Below, in pieces: positions 55,119 to 63,923 of a DNA stretch of 64,000 bases. Both the position numbers and the translations under genes were made by a program. The DNA is from Streptomyces olivochromogenes (GTDB taxonomy: Bacteria; Actinomycetota; Actinomycetes; Streptomycetales; Streptomycetaceae): assembly GCF_001514115.1 (NCBI RefSeq), contig NZ_KQ948453.1, positions 42,634-106,633 on the forward strand. Direction: 5' to 3'. The notes beneath the pieces are model-generated. The model had not been told where the DNA came from. It did not search any database and saw nothing but the letters and a program-made list of their open reading frames with translations. Within the stretch, counting starts at the first letter, position 1. Every line of letters begins with the position of its first letter.

Positions 55119-55529
55119 TGGCGACTTTGCCCCCTGAAGCGCCGGATGCCGGGCTTCAATGTCGCGCAGCGGGCTGGTGGCCGTCAAGACGCGGTGGGCG
55201 CTCATGGGGGCTTCTTGGTCGACTTCAAACATGTGGCGCGAGTGTTCACCGCGTGTTTTCCGGAGGCGTCGGCCCGTCTCCGGAGAACCGCGTCGCGGGG
55301 CGGGCGAGTTGAGGCGTCGCGGGGCGATCTCCGGCGCGATCTTCGGCGCGATCCGTATCGGCGCACGGTCGTCGTGCGGCCATCCATGGTGTGGGGCAAG
55401 AGAGTTGACGCCCCGTCATCACGACGGACGGGGGCCGCGAGAGGCGAAAAGTCTTGGCATGGACACTTCCTGTCAACACGCGTAGCTGCTACGACAGTTG
55501 TGGCAGAGATCCTGCTAAAGGGAGGTTCC
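55119..55529. other. Upstream region of the SGNH lipase
   Basis: About 410 nt with no convincing gene. It holds the promoters of two divergent genes and, near its right end, the block described at 55454-55494. The stretch 55230-55350 is rich in GGCG/GCGATC motifs without clear repeats. Confidence 0.45.
55454..55494 (+). promoter_or_regulatory. Candidate promoter/operator of the SGNH lipase
   Basis: The block starts TTGGCATGGACACTTCCTG and ends with the small palindrome GTAGC-T-GCTAC (55482-55492). TTCCTG and TACGAC lie 17 nt apart. It resembles a block I recall upstream of other Streptomyces secreted hydrolases; that needs a genome search. Confidence 0.35.
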
Positions 55530-56336
55530 ATGAGACGTTCCCGAATTACGGCATACGTGACCTCACTCCTCCTCGCCGTCGGCGTCGCCCTCACCGGGGC
55601 CGCGACGGCGCAGGCGTCCGGAACCGTCGCGGCCACCGGCTATGTGGCCCTCGGTGACTCCTATTCGTCCGGTGTCGGCGCGGGCAGCTACATCAGCTCG
55701 AGCGGCGACTGCTTGCGCAGCACGAAGGCGTACCCCTACCTCTGGGCCGCCGCCCATTCACCCTCGTCGTTCGACTTCACGGCCTGCTCGGGCGCCCGTA
55801 CGGGTGACGTCCTGGCGAACCAGCTGGGCCCGCTCAGTTCCTCCACCGGCCTCGTCTCCCTCAGCATCGGCGGCAACGACGCGGGCTTCGCGGACGTCAT
55901 GACGACGTGCGTACTCCAGTCCGACAGCGGCTGCCTGTCCCGCATCGCCACCGCCAAGGCATACGTCGACTCCACGCTCCCCGCCCAACTCGACTCCGTC
56001 TACTCCGCGATCAGCTCGAAGGCGCCCGCCGCCCACGTGGTCGTCCTCGGCTACCCCAGGTTCTACAAACTGGGCGCGACCTGCCTCGGCCTCTCCGACA
56101 CCAAGCGCGCCGCGATCAACGGCGCCGCCGACTACCTGGACAGCGCCATCGCCAAGCGCGCCGCCGACCACGGCTTCACCTTCGGCGACGTCAGGAGCAC
56201 CTTCACCGGTCACGAGCTCTGCTCCGGCAGCGCCTGGCTGCACAGCCTGAACCTGCTGAACATCACCGAGTCGTACCACCCCACCGCGGCCGGCCACTCC
56301 GGCGGCTATCTGCCGGTCTTCACCTCGGCAGCCTGA
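55530..56336 (+). CDS. Secreted SGNH/GDSL lipase
   Basis: 268 aa. Signal peptide to about residue 30 (ATAQAS). Block I Ser is in YVALGDSYSSG, block III Asn in SIGGNDAGF, and block V His in ESYHPTAAGHSGG. Six Cys suit three disulfides, as in the Streptomyces SGNH phospholipase/esterase group. AAAGGGAGG precedes ATG 55530. It resembles the characterised SCO1725 lipase, from memory of region order. It ends 7 nt from the convergent kinase gene. Confidence 0.93.
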   Translation: MRRSRITAYVTSLLLAVGVALTGAATAQASGTVAATGYVALGDSYSSGVGAGSYISSSGDCLRSTKAYPYLWAAAHSPSSFDFTACSGARTGDVLANQLGPLSSSTGLVSLSIGGNDAGFADVMTTCVLQSDSGCLSRIATAKAYVDSTLPAQLDSVYSAISSKAPAAHVVVLGYPRFYKLGATCLGLSDTKRAAINGAADYLDSAIAKRAADHGFTFGDVRSTFTGHELCSGSAWLHSLNLLNITESYHPTAAGHSGGYLPVFTSAA

Positions 56337-56343
56337 CCGTCCC

Positions 56344-58029
56344 TCACGGAGACGTGGAAGCGGAGGCCTCGTCCGACGGGGTCTCCGTCACACATGTCAC
56401 CGAGAACGGCACCGAGTTGGACGTCGTCCGGACGGGCCCCCGCACCTCCACGCTGATCTCGTTCTGGAAGATCCCGCTCGCGTTGTACGTCGTCAAGAAG
56501 ATCGACTTCTGTTTGGTCCTGCCACCGTCCGACGAGAACGACAGGGTCTTCCAGCCCGGGTCGGACACCTCGCCCGTCTTCAACACCCAGCGGTACTGGA
56601 CGTCCACCGGTACACGGCCCACCGTGAAGGTCGCCGTGAAGGTCGGCGCCTGGGCCTGGGGCGGCGGGCAGGAACCGGAGTAGTCGGTGTGCGCACCCGC
56701 GACCGTCACCTGCACGGACTGGGCCGGCGGCGAACTCGCAGAAGGGCTGCTCGACGGACTGGCCGAGGGCGTGGAGCCGCCCGGTGCGGCCGTCTTGCCC
56801 TTGCTGCTGCTCGCGGACGGCGAACTCCCGCCGTCGGAACCGCTCTTGGTGCCACTTCCGCTGCTGTCGTTGCTGCTCCCGCCGCCGTTGTCACGGTTCA
56901 CCAAGGCGTACGTCAGTCCGCCCAGCGCGAGTGCGAGCGCGATCACGCCCGCGATCACGGCGGCGGCCGCGCGCCGGTTGCGTACGGGCTGCGTGGAGGT
57001 GGGGGTGTCGGTGTGCGGCGGGTACGGCGTGTAACCCGGCTGCGTTCCCTGCGGAGAGGTCCGGGACGGCTGCGGGGGAGGCCCGAATCCCGGCGGCGGC
57101 TGCGCGGGCTGGGAGAACGAGGAGATCGTCGGCGACTGGGCGGTCGACGACGGTGGTCCCGCGGCCGGGAAGCCGCCCGCGGCGACGAGCCGCAGATCGC
57201 TCTCCGCCTGCGCGGCGCTCAGCCGCTCGGCCGGGTCCTTCCTCAGCAGACCCTCGATCACGGGCGCGAGCGGCCCCGCGCGGCGCGGTGGTGGCAGCGG
57301 CTCGTCGACGATGGCCCGCAGCGTGCTCAGCGGGGTGTTGTGACGGAAGGGCGAGTTGCCCTCGACCGTCGCGTACAACAGGACGCCGAGCGACCACAGG
57401 TCGGATTCGGGCCCGGGCGTACGACCGAGCGCCCGCTCGGGGGCGAGGAACTCGGGCGAACCGATGACCTCGCCCGTCATCGTCAGCGCCGAACTGCCCT
57501 CGACCGTCGCGATACCGAAGTCCGTGAGGACGACGCGGCCCTCGTTCGACAGCAGCACGTTCGCCGGCTTCACATCGCGGTGCAGCACCCCGGCCTCGTG
57601 CGCGGCCCGCAGGGCGGAGAGCACCTCGGCGCCGATGTCGGCGGCGCGCTGCGGCGACTGCGGGCCCTCGGAGTCCAGCAGGTCGGACAGGGCGATGCCA
57701 CGGACGAGTTCCATGACGATCCAGGGGCGGCCGTCCTGCGTCGCCACGTCGTACACCGTCACCACATTGCGGTTCGCGACCCGGGCCGCGGCCCACGCCT
57801 CGCGCTCCAGCCGGGCGTACATCCGCTCCACGTCGTGCGCCGGGATCCCGGCGGGCGCACGGACCTCCTTGACGGCGACCTCGCGGTGCAGCACCTCGTC
57901 GCGGGCGCGCCACACGGTCCCCATACCGCCCTCGCCCAAAGGGGAGAGGAGGCGGTAGCGGCCCGCGATCACACGTTCACTGCCCGGCTCTTCGGACACG
58001 GGTGTCCCCCATTCGTATCCGCTGTGCAT
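56344..58029 (-). CDS. Membrane Ser/Thr protein kinase
   Basis: 561-aa Hanks-type kinase. Catalytic domain (about 24-285): glycine loop LGEGGMGTVW, Lys in VAVKEV, HRDVKPANVLL, DFG in LTDFGIATVEG and FLAPERALG. A Pro-rich juxtamembrane region follows, then one membrane helix (about 355-375), a Ser-rich linker and an extracytoplasmic domain of about 110 residues without PASTA repeats. ATG 58029 is given; a GTG at 57999 has a better ribosome site (GGGGGA) and is a real alternative. The sensor domain and ligand are unknown. Confidence 0.93.
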   Translation of the reverse strand: MHSGYEWGTPVSEEPGSERVIAGRYRLLSPLGEGGMGTVWRARDEVLHREVAVKEVRAPAGIPAHDVERMYARLEREAWAAARVANRNVVTVYDVATQDGRPWIVMELVRGIALSDLLDSEGPQSPQRAADIGAEVLSALRAAHEAGVLHRDVKPANVLLSNEGRVVLTDFGIATVEGSSALTMTGEVIGSPEFLAPERALGRTPGPESDLWSLGVLLYATVEGNSPFRHNTPLSTLRAIVDEPLPPPRRAGPLAPVIEGLLRKDPAERLSAAQAESDLRLVAAGGFPAAGPPSSTAQSPTISSFSQPAQPPPGFGPPPQPSRTSPQGTQPGYTPYPPHTDTPTSTQPVRNRRAAAAVIAGVIALALALGGLTYALVNRDNGGGSSNDSSGSGTKSGSDGGSSPSASSSKGKTAAPGGSTPSASPSSSPSASSPPAQSVQVTVAGAHTDYSGSCPPPQAQAPTFTATFTVGRVPVDVQYRWVLKTGEVSDPGWKTLSFSSDGGRTKQKSIFLTTYNASGIFQNEISVEVRGPVRTTSNSVPFSVTCVTETPSDEASASTSP

Positions 58030-58083
58030 CCGCGTGATGCCTCTTCACGATGTCTCTTCGCGTGATTTCTCCACAAAAGTAGC

Positions 58084-59892
58084 TCAGCCGAGTGCGGATG
58101 CCGCCCCCTTGAACACCAATCCAGCCCCCAGGGCGACGACGATCAACGCCGAACCCAGGGGGGCGGTCCTGCGGATCAGGGCCGCGGCCGGTCCCCCTGC
58201 CCACCGGGGACGCTTCGCCAGCGCCCGGTTCATCCCGTCGCCCAGCTTGACGACGGCGAACCCGGCCGCCGTGAGCGTCAGGGCGAGACCGACGCCGTAC
58301 GCCAGGACGAGAAGTAGGCCGAACCAAGCCTGTCCCAGCGCCGCCGCGCCCACCAGGACGACCACGGCGGAGGGGCTGGGCACGAGTCCGCCGGCGAATC
58401 CGAGCAGGATCGTCCCGCGGAGGGTGGGGGCCACCTCGTGGGTGTGGGTGAAGCCGCCGTGGGTGTGTTCGAGGGTGGGGGAGACGGCGGGGTCGTGCGA
58501 GTGAGCGTGGGGGTGAGGGTGGGGGTGGGGGTGCGCGTGGTCGTGGTGGTGGCCATGGCCATGGGCATGGCCGTGGTCGTGGTCGTGGGAATGCCCGCGC
58601 TCGTGCCCGTGTGTGTGCGCCCCGCTGTCCGTTGCCGCCGCCGCTGTCGTCGCGGCGGAGGCGTGGGCGTGGGCGAGGACCAGGGGGCGTTCGCGCTCTT
58701 CGGCGTGGCCGTGCTCGTGCTCGTGCTCGTCAGCGTGGCTGTGCGCGTGGTGGTCATGGTCGTGGTCGTGCGCGTGTCCGTGGTCGTGGGCGTGCTCAAG
58801 TCCGGGTCGCCGCGGCCGGTTGTGCCAGGCCCGTCGTACGAGCGTGGCACCCGCGAAGGTCACCAGGACGCCGCTGGCGATGCCGAGCCACGCGATCACG
58901 GAGGGCGCCGCGGCCGAACCGGCCGTCACCAGGAGGCCGAGGGCGACCACGCCCAGGGTGTGGGTGACCGTGACGGAGGCGGCCAGCGGCATGACGTCCC
59001 GCAGCCCCGCCTTGCCGCCGCGCGCCGCGGCCGTCGCCGCCATCAGGGTCTTGCCGTGACCGGGCGCGAGCGCGTGCATCGCGCCCAGGAACACGGAGAT
59101 GAGCAGGGCCAGCGCGGCGAAGCCGACGGTGAGGTGATGGCGGGCCACCAGGTTGTTCAGCGCCTCGGTCCAGCGGTCGGCGCCCCGGGGCAGTATGGAG
59201 GCGCCGGGGGCCTGCGACCGCTCCTCGACGAGCGCGGGGCCGCCGGGGCGTATCCGCAGGGACGCGGTCGCGGTGTCGGCGGGGGAGGAGAGCAGTGCCT
59301 TGGGGTAACTGGTCAGTTCGTGCGACACCGACTTGGTCGGTACGTCCGAGGCGGTGAGCGTCATCCGGTCGCCGCGCGCGGTGATCTCGCGCCAACCGGG
59401 TCCCCGGTCGGCACCGGCGCTGTGGAAGCCGAGCGAGACCGTGCCCTGCTTGGGCAGCGTGGCCGTCAACCGGCACTCCACACGAAGGGTGTTGAGCCCG
59501 GCCTGTCCGGGGCGCAGCTTCGCCCGGCTCGTGGCGACGGTGAGCGCGGCCGGATGTCCGTCGACGGTGACCTTGCTGCCGTTCGCGGCCGTCTCGCAGC
59601 GCTGCCGGGCCCAGTCCGTCATACCGAGCTTCTCGAGGTCGGGCTTGGCCTGGGTGGCCGGGATCTCGGCGAGGTCCTCGACGTGGTCGACGCGCAGCTG
59701 CCCCGGGGCGGCGACGAGTCCGTCGTAACGGTTGACGGTGAAGTTGCCGAGCGGATGCGCGCTCGCGGCCCCGCTGGGTACGAGGACGAGGGCGCAGGCG
59801 GCGGTGAGGACGGCCGCGCAGGAGGCGAACAGCCGACGCGACCTCCCCCGAGGGGACTTCGCCCGCCGACCGCGCGTGCGAAGGGGCTTCAC
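58084..59892 (-). CDS. NicO/RcnA-type metal transporter with secreted N-terminal domain and His-rich loop
   Basis: 602 aa. A signal-like helix (about 20-45) ends in ASAHPLGNFTVNRYDG; an extracytoplasmic domain of about 200 residues follows. The C-terminal half is a NicO-type transporter with about six membrane segments and the motif AMHALAPGHGKT. Between the third and fourth segments is a loop of about 125 residues with some 40 His (HDH, HGH and HPH runs). Substrate is probably Ni, Co or Zn. GTG 59892 has GGGGGAGG upstream and overlaps the TPR gene stop (GTGA). It is in one operon with the TPR and DUF4331 genes. Confidence 0.9.
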   Translation of the reverse strand: MKPLRTRGRRAKSPRGRSRRLFASCAAVLTAACALVLVPSGAASAHPLGNFTVNRYDGLVAAPGQLRVDHVEDLAEIPATQAKPDLEKLGMTDWARQRCETAANGSKVTVDGHPAALTVATSRAKLRPGQAGLNTLRVECRLTATLPKQGTVSLGFHSAGADRGPGWREITARGDRMTLTASDVPTKSVSHELTSYPKALLSSPADTATASLRIRPGGPALVEERSQAPGASILPRGADRWTEALNNLVARHHLTVGFAALALLISVFLGAMHALAPGHGKTLMAATAAARGGKAGLRDVMPLAASVTVTHTLGVVALGLLVTAGSAAAPSVIAWLGIASGVLVTFAGATLVRRAWHNRPRRPGLEHAHDHGHAHDHDHDHHAHSHADEHEHEHGHAEERERPLVLAHAHASAATTAAAATDSGAHTHGHERGHSHDHDHGHAHGHGHHHDHAHPHPHPHPHAHSHDPAVSPTLEHTHGGFTHTHEVAPTLRGTILLGFAGGLVPSPSAVVVLVGAAALGQAWFGLLLVLAYGVGLALTLTAAGFAVVKLGDGMNRALAKRPRWAGGPAAALIRRTAPLGSALIVVALGAGLVFKGAASALG

Positions 59893-61442
59893 TTGGCCTC
59901 CCCCAGAGCCTTGCGAGCCGCACGGGCACCCAGGGGCGAGAAGCCCGCGTTCAGGTCGAGGGCCGACTTCAGCGAGGCGCGGGCCTCCTTCTCGTGACCG
60001 GTGGCGCGCTCGATCATGCCGCGGTGGTAGAGGAAGGACGCGTTGCGGTAGCCGGTGGCCGTGGCCTGGCGGGCGTACGGCAGGGCTTCGTTGTCGCGGC
60101 CGTTGACGTGCAGTGCCCAGGCGAGCGCGTCCGCCGTGTGCACGGTGTGGCGGCGGGCCCACTCGGCGCGGGCCGCCTTGAGCGCGTCCCCCCGGTTGCC
60201 GTGGTCGGCGGCGGCGAGGGCGGTGTCCAGGTCGGCGTTGACACCGTAGGAGTGGGCCAGCGAGACCCAGGCGGTCACCAGGGCGTACTGGTCACGGGCC
60301 TTCTGCGCGTCGCCGGCGTGGCCGCGCGCCTCGTACAACTCACCCAGTTCGACGAGCGGTTGGGGGAGCGGATAGCGCTCCACGACCTGCTCCATGCCCT
60401 TGATCGCCGCCGCCTGGTCGCCCTTCGCGGCCTGGGCGCGGGCGCGGCCCTCGAGCGCGGGGAGGTAGCTGTCGTCGGCGGCCAGGGCTCGGGCGTAGTA
60501 CTTCAGCGCGGAGTCGTAGTCTCCCTGGTTCCAGGCGAGTTGGCCGAGCGCCGCCGCCACGTACGAGACGTCGCCCCGGCTCGTCGCCGTGTCGAGCGCC
60601 TGCTGAAGGACGCGGCGGGCGGTCTTCACATCGCCGCGCAGTTCGTGGACGTAGGCGTACCGGGTGAAGACGGGGACGCCCGGTCGGCGCGAGTCGGCCA
60701 GGTCGGCGGCCTTCGAGGCGTCGGTGTAGCGGCCGAGTTCGACGAGCGCGTCGATACGGGAGGAGAGGGCGCGCTCGCTGTACGGGTTCTCCTTCAGCAC
60801 CTTGTCCGCGTAGGTCAGGGCGCCGGTGAAGTCGTGCCGCGCCGCGGCGAGGGCGGCGCGGCCCGCGAGCGCCGACTCGTTGTCGGGGCGCAGCTTCAGG
60901 GAGCGGTCCAGTGCCTGCTGCGCCTGGGGGTAGCGGGAGGGGTCGCCCTTGGTGCGGGCCTGTTCGACGTACGCGAGTCCGAGGGTGGCCCAGCTGTCGA
61001 AGTCCTTGGGCTGGGTGCGGAGATGAGCCTGCAGCGAGGTGATGCTGGCGTCGAGGTCCCCGCCGGCCAGCAACTCCGGTGACACGGCGCCGGTCGTGGC
61101 GGCGACCGCGGTGCCCGAGCCGTCCCGCAGGGCCCCGACGATCACGGCCCCGGCGGTGAGGGCGAGAGCCAACGAGGCCGCACAGAGGCCGAGTTGGGCG
61201 GCCCGCCAGCGGCGTGTCGAGGCGGACACCCGCCGCACGGCGGCGACGCGTTCGTCGGCCACGGGCAGGACTTCTTCGGGTTCGGGATCACCGGCATCCT
61301 GTGGAGGCTGCGGGCCGGCCTTGGCTGGTCGCGCAGTCTCCCGCGCCCCTGAAGGGGCACTCTGCCCAGGCCCCTGTTCGTCAGCCGTCGTCACCTCGTC
61401 GGGCTCGCCCTCCGGCGCGCTCTCGTTCGTACGCGGGGACAT
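59889..61442 (-). CDS. TPR-repeat membrane protein
   Basis: 517 aa. The N-terminal cytoplasmic part (about 1-85) is acidic and contains a translated Streptomyces repeat (about 28-46). One membrane segment (about 83-105) is followed by at least eight tetratricopeptide-like units, e.g. WATLGLAYVEQARTKGDPSRY and YDSALKYYARALAADDSYLPA. It is likely a scaffold on the outer face of the membrane. ATG 61442 has GAGAGGGC upstream. It lies between the DUF4331 gene and the NicO gene, and its stop overlaps the latter's start, so it probably serves that system. Confidence 0.9.
   Translation of the reverse strand: MSPRTNESAPEGEPDEVTTADEQGPGQSAPSGARETARPAKAGPQPPQDAGDPEPEEVLPVADERVAAVRRVSASTRRWRAAQLGLCAASLALALTAGAVIVGALRDGSGTAVAATTGAVSPELLAGGDLDASITSLQAHLRTQPKDFDSWATLGLAYVEQARTKGDPSRYPQAQQALDRSLKLRPDNESALAGRAALAAARHDFTGALTYADKVLKENPYSERALSSRIDALVELGRYTDASKAADLADSRRPGVPVFTRYAYVHELRGDVKTARRVLQQALDTATSRGDVSYVAAALGQLAWNQGDYDSALKYYARALAADDSYLPALEGRARAQAAKGDQAAAIKGMEQVVERYPLPQPLVELGELYEARGHAGDAQKARDQYALVTAWVSLAHSYGVNADLDTALAAADHGNRGDALKAARAEWARRHTVHTADALAWALHVNGRDNEALPYARQATATGYRNASFLYHRGMIERATGHEKEARASLKSALDLNAGFSPLGARAARKALGEAK
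61306..61360 (-). repeat. Streptomyces repeat copy E, inside the TPR gene
   Basis: On the coding strand: GTGCCCC-ttca-GGGGCGCGGGAGACTGC, then GCGACCAGCC and GCCCGCAGCC. It is a short-variant copy translated as SAPSGARETARPAKAGPQP, the same reading frame as in the copy at 49822. Confidence 0.85.
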
Positions 61443-61582
61443 GCCCTCTCCTCAAAGTCCTTGGGGTGAACGGTCGTCGTGGGGGTGGGGCGGCGCGGCC
61501 CGCGGTGTGGGGGGTGGTGGGGTGCGGGCCGCGCCAGTCGGTGGGACCGGGCCCGGTCAACGGGCCCGGTCGCGAGGGCCGG

Positions 61583-63106
61583 TCAGTAGGCCCGGTTGTA
61601 CATGCGGCGGCGCCACCACATGACGCCGGCGCCGATGAGCAGGACCCCGGCCACGCCCGCCGCCGCGGAGCCCGCGATCAGCATGATGTTGGTGCTGCCG
61701 GAGCCCGTCTGCAGGGCGTCACCCAGCTGGTTCTTGACGTCGCTTCCGGCGCCCTTCGCCAGCGGTCCACGCGAACCCGAGGTGGGCTCGGCCACGTAGG
61801 GGAACGACTTCTCGAAGCTCTTGTCGTTCTTGTCGACCGAGTCCGACAGGCCGGTCTTCTGACCGAGGAGTTCACCCTCGACGACCCGCAGCGAGGCATC
61901 GATCACGTCGTCGGCGAGCCGACGCCCGTTCGGGAAGCCCGCCTTGTCGCCGTCGAGCACACCGAGCCGCTTGGGATGCATGCTGGGCTTGATCGAGGTG
62001 TTGAGCCGCAGCTCCTCCGCCGGAGTCACCTTGGGCGGCTGGTTGAGGCCCTTCACGCCCTTCAGGAACACGTCGACCAGGTCGTTGCGCGGCTCGGCGG
62101 GTGCCTTGATCTTGTAGATCGCCTCGATGAGCTTGGGCAGCTCCGGGTTGGTGACGTTCTTCAGGAACTGCGCGTCCTGCCAGGGCGAGGACGCGTTGAA
62201 CTTGTCCTTGTCCTTCTGCGGGTTGACGACCTCGTTGACCAGCGGGCTGCCCAGGCGCGAGACCTGGGTGTAGTAGCCGCGGGCGTCCTTGCGCTGGACG
62301 GTGGACCAGATGCCGACGATCGGCTGGTGCGACGACTCCTGGATCATGTAGTTGGGCACCTGCAGGGCCAGCGTGTTGACGTTGTAGCCCTTGAGCGTGT
62401 CCCGCCCGACCTCGGACAGGTTGCCGCCGTACAGCAGGTCGAAGACCCGCAGATCGGCGAAGAAGGGGTCGTCCGCCTGGCCGGCGAAGGTCGTCGAGTC
62501 GCCCGCGAGCTTGTACACGGCCTGGTTGCGCAGCTTCGTGTAGTCGGGCATCGAGGCCTTGCCGACGTTCGACGGCGCGACAGGGATGTCGTCCGCGACC
62601 TTCGTCTTGGAGAGCACCTTCTGCTTGTGCAGCCGCAGCAGATCGATGTCGTAGGTCTGCGTGATGTTCAGGTCCGGGTCGTCCAGGCTGTTGACCGGAC
62701 CCGTGTTGTAGAGGAACGTGTCGCCGTTCTTGCGGTGCGTCTTGAAGGTGTACCGGTACACCAGCTCGCTCTGCGCGTCACCGTCGTTGTCGATGTGGAT
62801 GTCGTACTGGGCGTCGTCGGCGAACGTGTAGAAGTTCGGCCCGCCGGCCGGCTCCTCGAAGGGTATGAAGTTCGCGATGACGGTCGTCGTGTCCGGCTTG
62901 TCCGGGCTGACGAAGGCGTACAGGTCGGTGTTGTCGTACTGGGGAGTGCCCGAGATGAGCGGGGCCTCCCGGTGACTGGAGGCGGAGGCCGCCCCGGGGT
63001 CCAGCGCGGCCACGCCGGCGGCTACGAGGCCCCCGGTGGCCAGCGCGCCACAGACGAGGGTCGCGAGACTCCTGCGTCCCAAGCCACTCCTGGAGATAGG
63101 TGTCAT
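61583..63106 (-). CDS. DUF4331 secreted/membrane-anchored protein
   Basis: 507 aa. A signal peptide (to about residue 40, GAASASSHREAP) is followed by the DUF4331 domain: SSHREAPLISGTPQYDNTD, TVIANFIPFEEPAGGP, FFADLRVFDLLYGG. The C-terminus has one membrane helix (about 480-500) and a basic WWRRRMYNR tail, so it is anchored outside. The function of DUF4331 is not known. ATG 63106 has GAGGA upstream. It is first in the operon with the TPR and NicO genes and carries a SigK-type promoter 32-65 nt upstream. It is divergent from the sigma gene. Confidence 0.9.
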   Translation of the reverse strand: MTPISRSGLGRRSLATLVCGALATGGLVAAGVAALDPGAASASSHREAPLISGTPQYDNTDLYAFVSPDKPDTTTVIANFIPFEEPAGGPNFYTFADDAQYDIHIDNDGDAQSELVYRYTFKTHRKNGDTFLYNTGPVNSLDDPDLNITQTYDIDLLRLHKQKVLSKTKVADDIPVAPSNVGKASMPDYTKLRNQAVYKLAGDSTTFAGQADDPFFADLRVFDLLYGGNLSEVGRDTLKGYNVNTLALQVPNYMIQESSHQPIVGIWSTVQRKDARGYYTQVSRLGSPLVNEVVNPQKDKDKFNASSPWQDAQFLKNVTNPELPKLIEAIYKIKAPAEPRNDLVDVFLKGVKGLNQPPKVTPAEELRLNTSIKPSMHPKRLGVLDGDKAGFPNGRRLADDVIDASLRVVEGELLGQKTGLSDSVDKNDKSFEKSFPYVAEPTSGSRGPLAKGAGSDVKNQLGDALQTGSGSTNIMLIAGSAAAGVAGVLLIGAGVMWWRRRMYNRAY

Positions 63107-63144
63107 GCCGTCCGTCCTCAGTTCCCAATTGCCTGACGCACGCC

Positions 63145-63171
63145 ATTCGGAGCGGTCGCCGGGGTGGATTG
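63145..63171 (-). promoter_or_regulatory. ECF-type promoter of the DUF4331-TPR-NicO operon
   Basis: Minus strand: -35 CAATCC (63171-63166), 15-nt spacer, -10 CCGAAT (63150-63145). The wider blocks CCAATCC and GCTCCGAAT match the sigma gene promoter closely (CCCATCC, GCTGCGAAC) with the same spacer. CCATCC/CCGAAT is the pattern I recall for mycobacterial SigK. Confidence 0.6.
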
Positions 63172-63306
63172 GTCGAATCCCAAACGTTCTTACGGCGGGT
63201 TTCGCGGCTCGTTTCATCGTCGGGCCGGTTTCTTTCACGGCGTCCTCATGAACCCCTCATCACTCTTTGGCAACCGACCCGCGTTTTGACTGCCGTGATC
63301 CGTAAC

Positions 63307-63333
63307 CCATCCGGAGGCGCTCGCGCTGCGAAC
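63307..63333 (+). promoter_or_regulatory. ECF-type autoregulatory promoter of the sigma gene
   Basis: Plus strand: -35 CCATCC (63307-63312), 15-nt spacer, -10 GCGAAC (63328-63333), about 48 nt before GTG 63381. The same pattern is on the other strand for the divergent operon. Confidence 0.6.
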
Positions 63334-63380
63334 ATGTAGGTGCAGGGACAGGCCGCGCGCGGCCGGAGAGGGGGGAACGA

Positions 63381-63923
63381 GTGGAGGCGGACGAACTTCT
63401 GGTGCTCGTGGCCAGAGGCGACCAGAAGGCATTCGAGGAGCTGTACGGGCAGGTGTCCGGACCCGTGTTCGGACTCGTACGCCGTGTGGTGCGGGACGTG
63501 GCCCAGTCGGAGGAGGTGGCCCAGGAGGTGTTGCTCGAACTCTGGCGCTCCGCCGCGCGGTTCGACCCCGGCCGGGGCAGCGCCCTGTCCTGGATACTCA
63601 CCCTCGCGCACCGCCGGGCCGTCGACCGGGTCCGCAGCGCCCGCGCGGCCACCGAACGCGAGCAGCGTGAGGGGCAGCGCGCCCATCATCCCGCCTTCGA
63701 CCAGGTCGCCGAGGAGGTGGAGGCCGGGCTCGAACGCGAGTGGGTGCGCCGCTGCCTGGAGCGGCTGACCACCCTGCAACGGCAGTCCGTCACCCTCGCC
63801 TACTACGACGGCTACACCTATCGCGAAGTCGCCGAACGCCTCTCCCTGCCGCTCGGCACGGTCAAGACACGCATGCGCGACGGACTGACACGGATGCGCC
63901 ACTGCCTGGGAGGTGCGGCATGA
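63381..63923 (+). CDS. sigK: ECF RNA polymerase sigma factor, SigK-like
   Basis: 180 aa. Region 2 (about 10-80): AFEELYGQVSGPVFGLV, AQSEEVAQEVLLELW and SALSWILTLAHRRAVDRVR. Region 4 (about 120-175): LTTLQRQSVTLAYYDGYTYR, EVAERLSLPLGTVKTRMRDG. This resembles the SigK/ECF19 group. GAGAGGGGGGAA precedes GTG 63381. Its TGA overlaps the ATG of the next gene, which should be the anti-sigma factor. Shared promoter motifs suggest it controls itself and the divergent DUF4331-TPR-NicO operon. Confidence 0.9.
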   Translation: MEADELLVLVARGDQKAFEELYGQVSGPVFGLVRRVVRDVAQSEEVAQEVLLELWRSAARFDPGRGSALSWILTLAHRRAVDRVRSARAATEREQREGQRAHHPAFDQVAEEVEAGLEREWVRRCLERLTTLQRQSVTLAYYDGYTYREVAERLSLPLGTVKTRMRDGLTRMRHCLGGAA

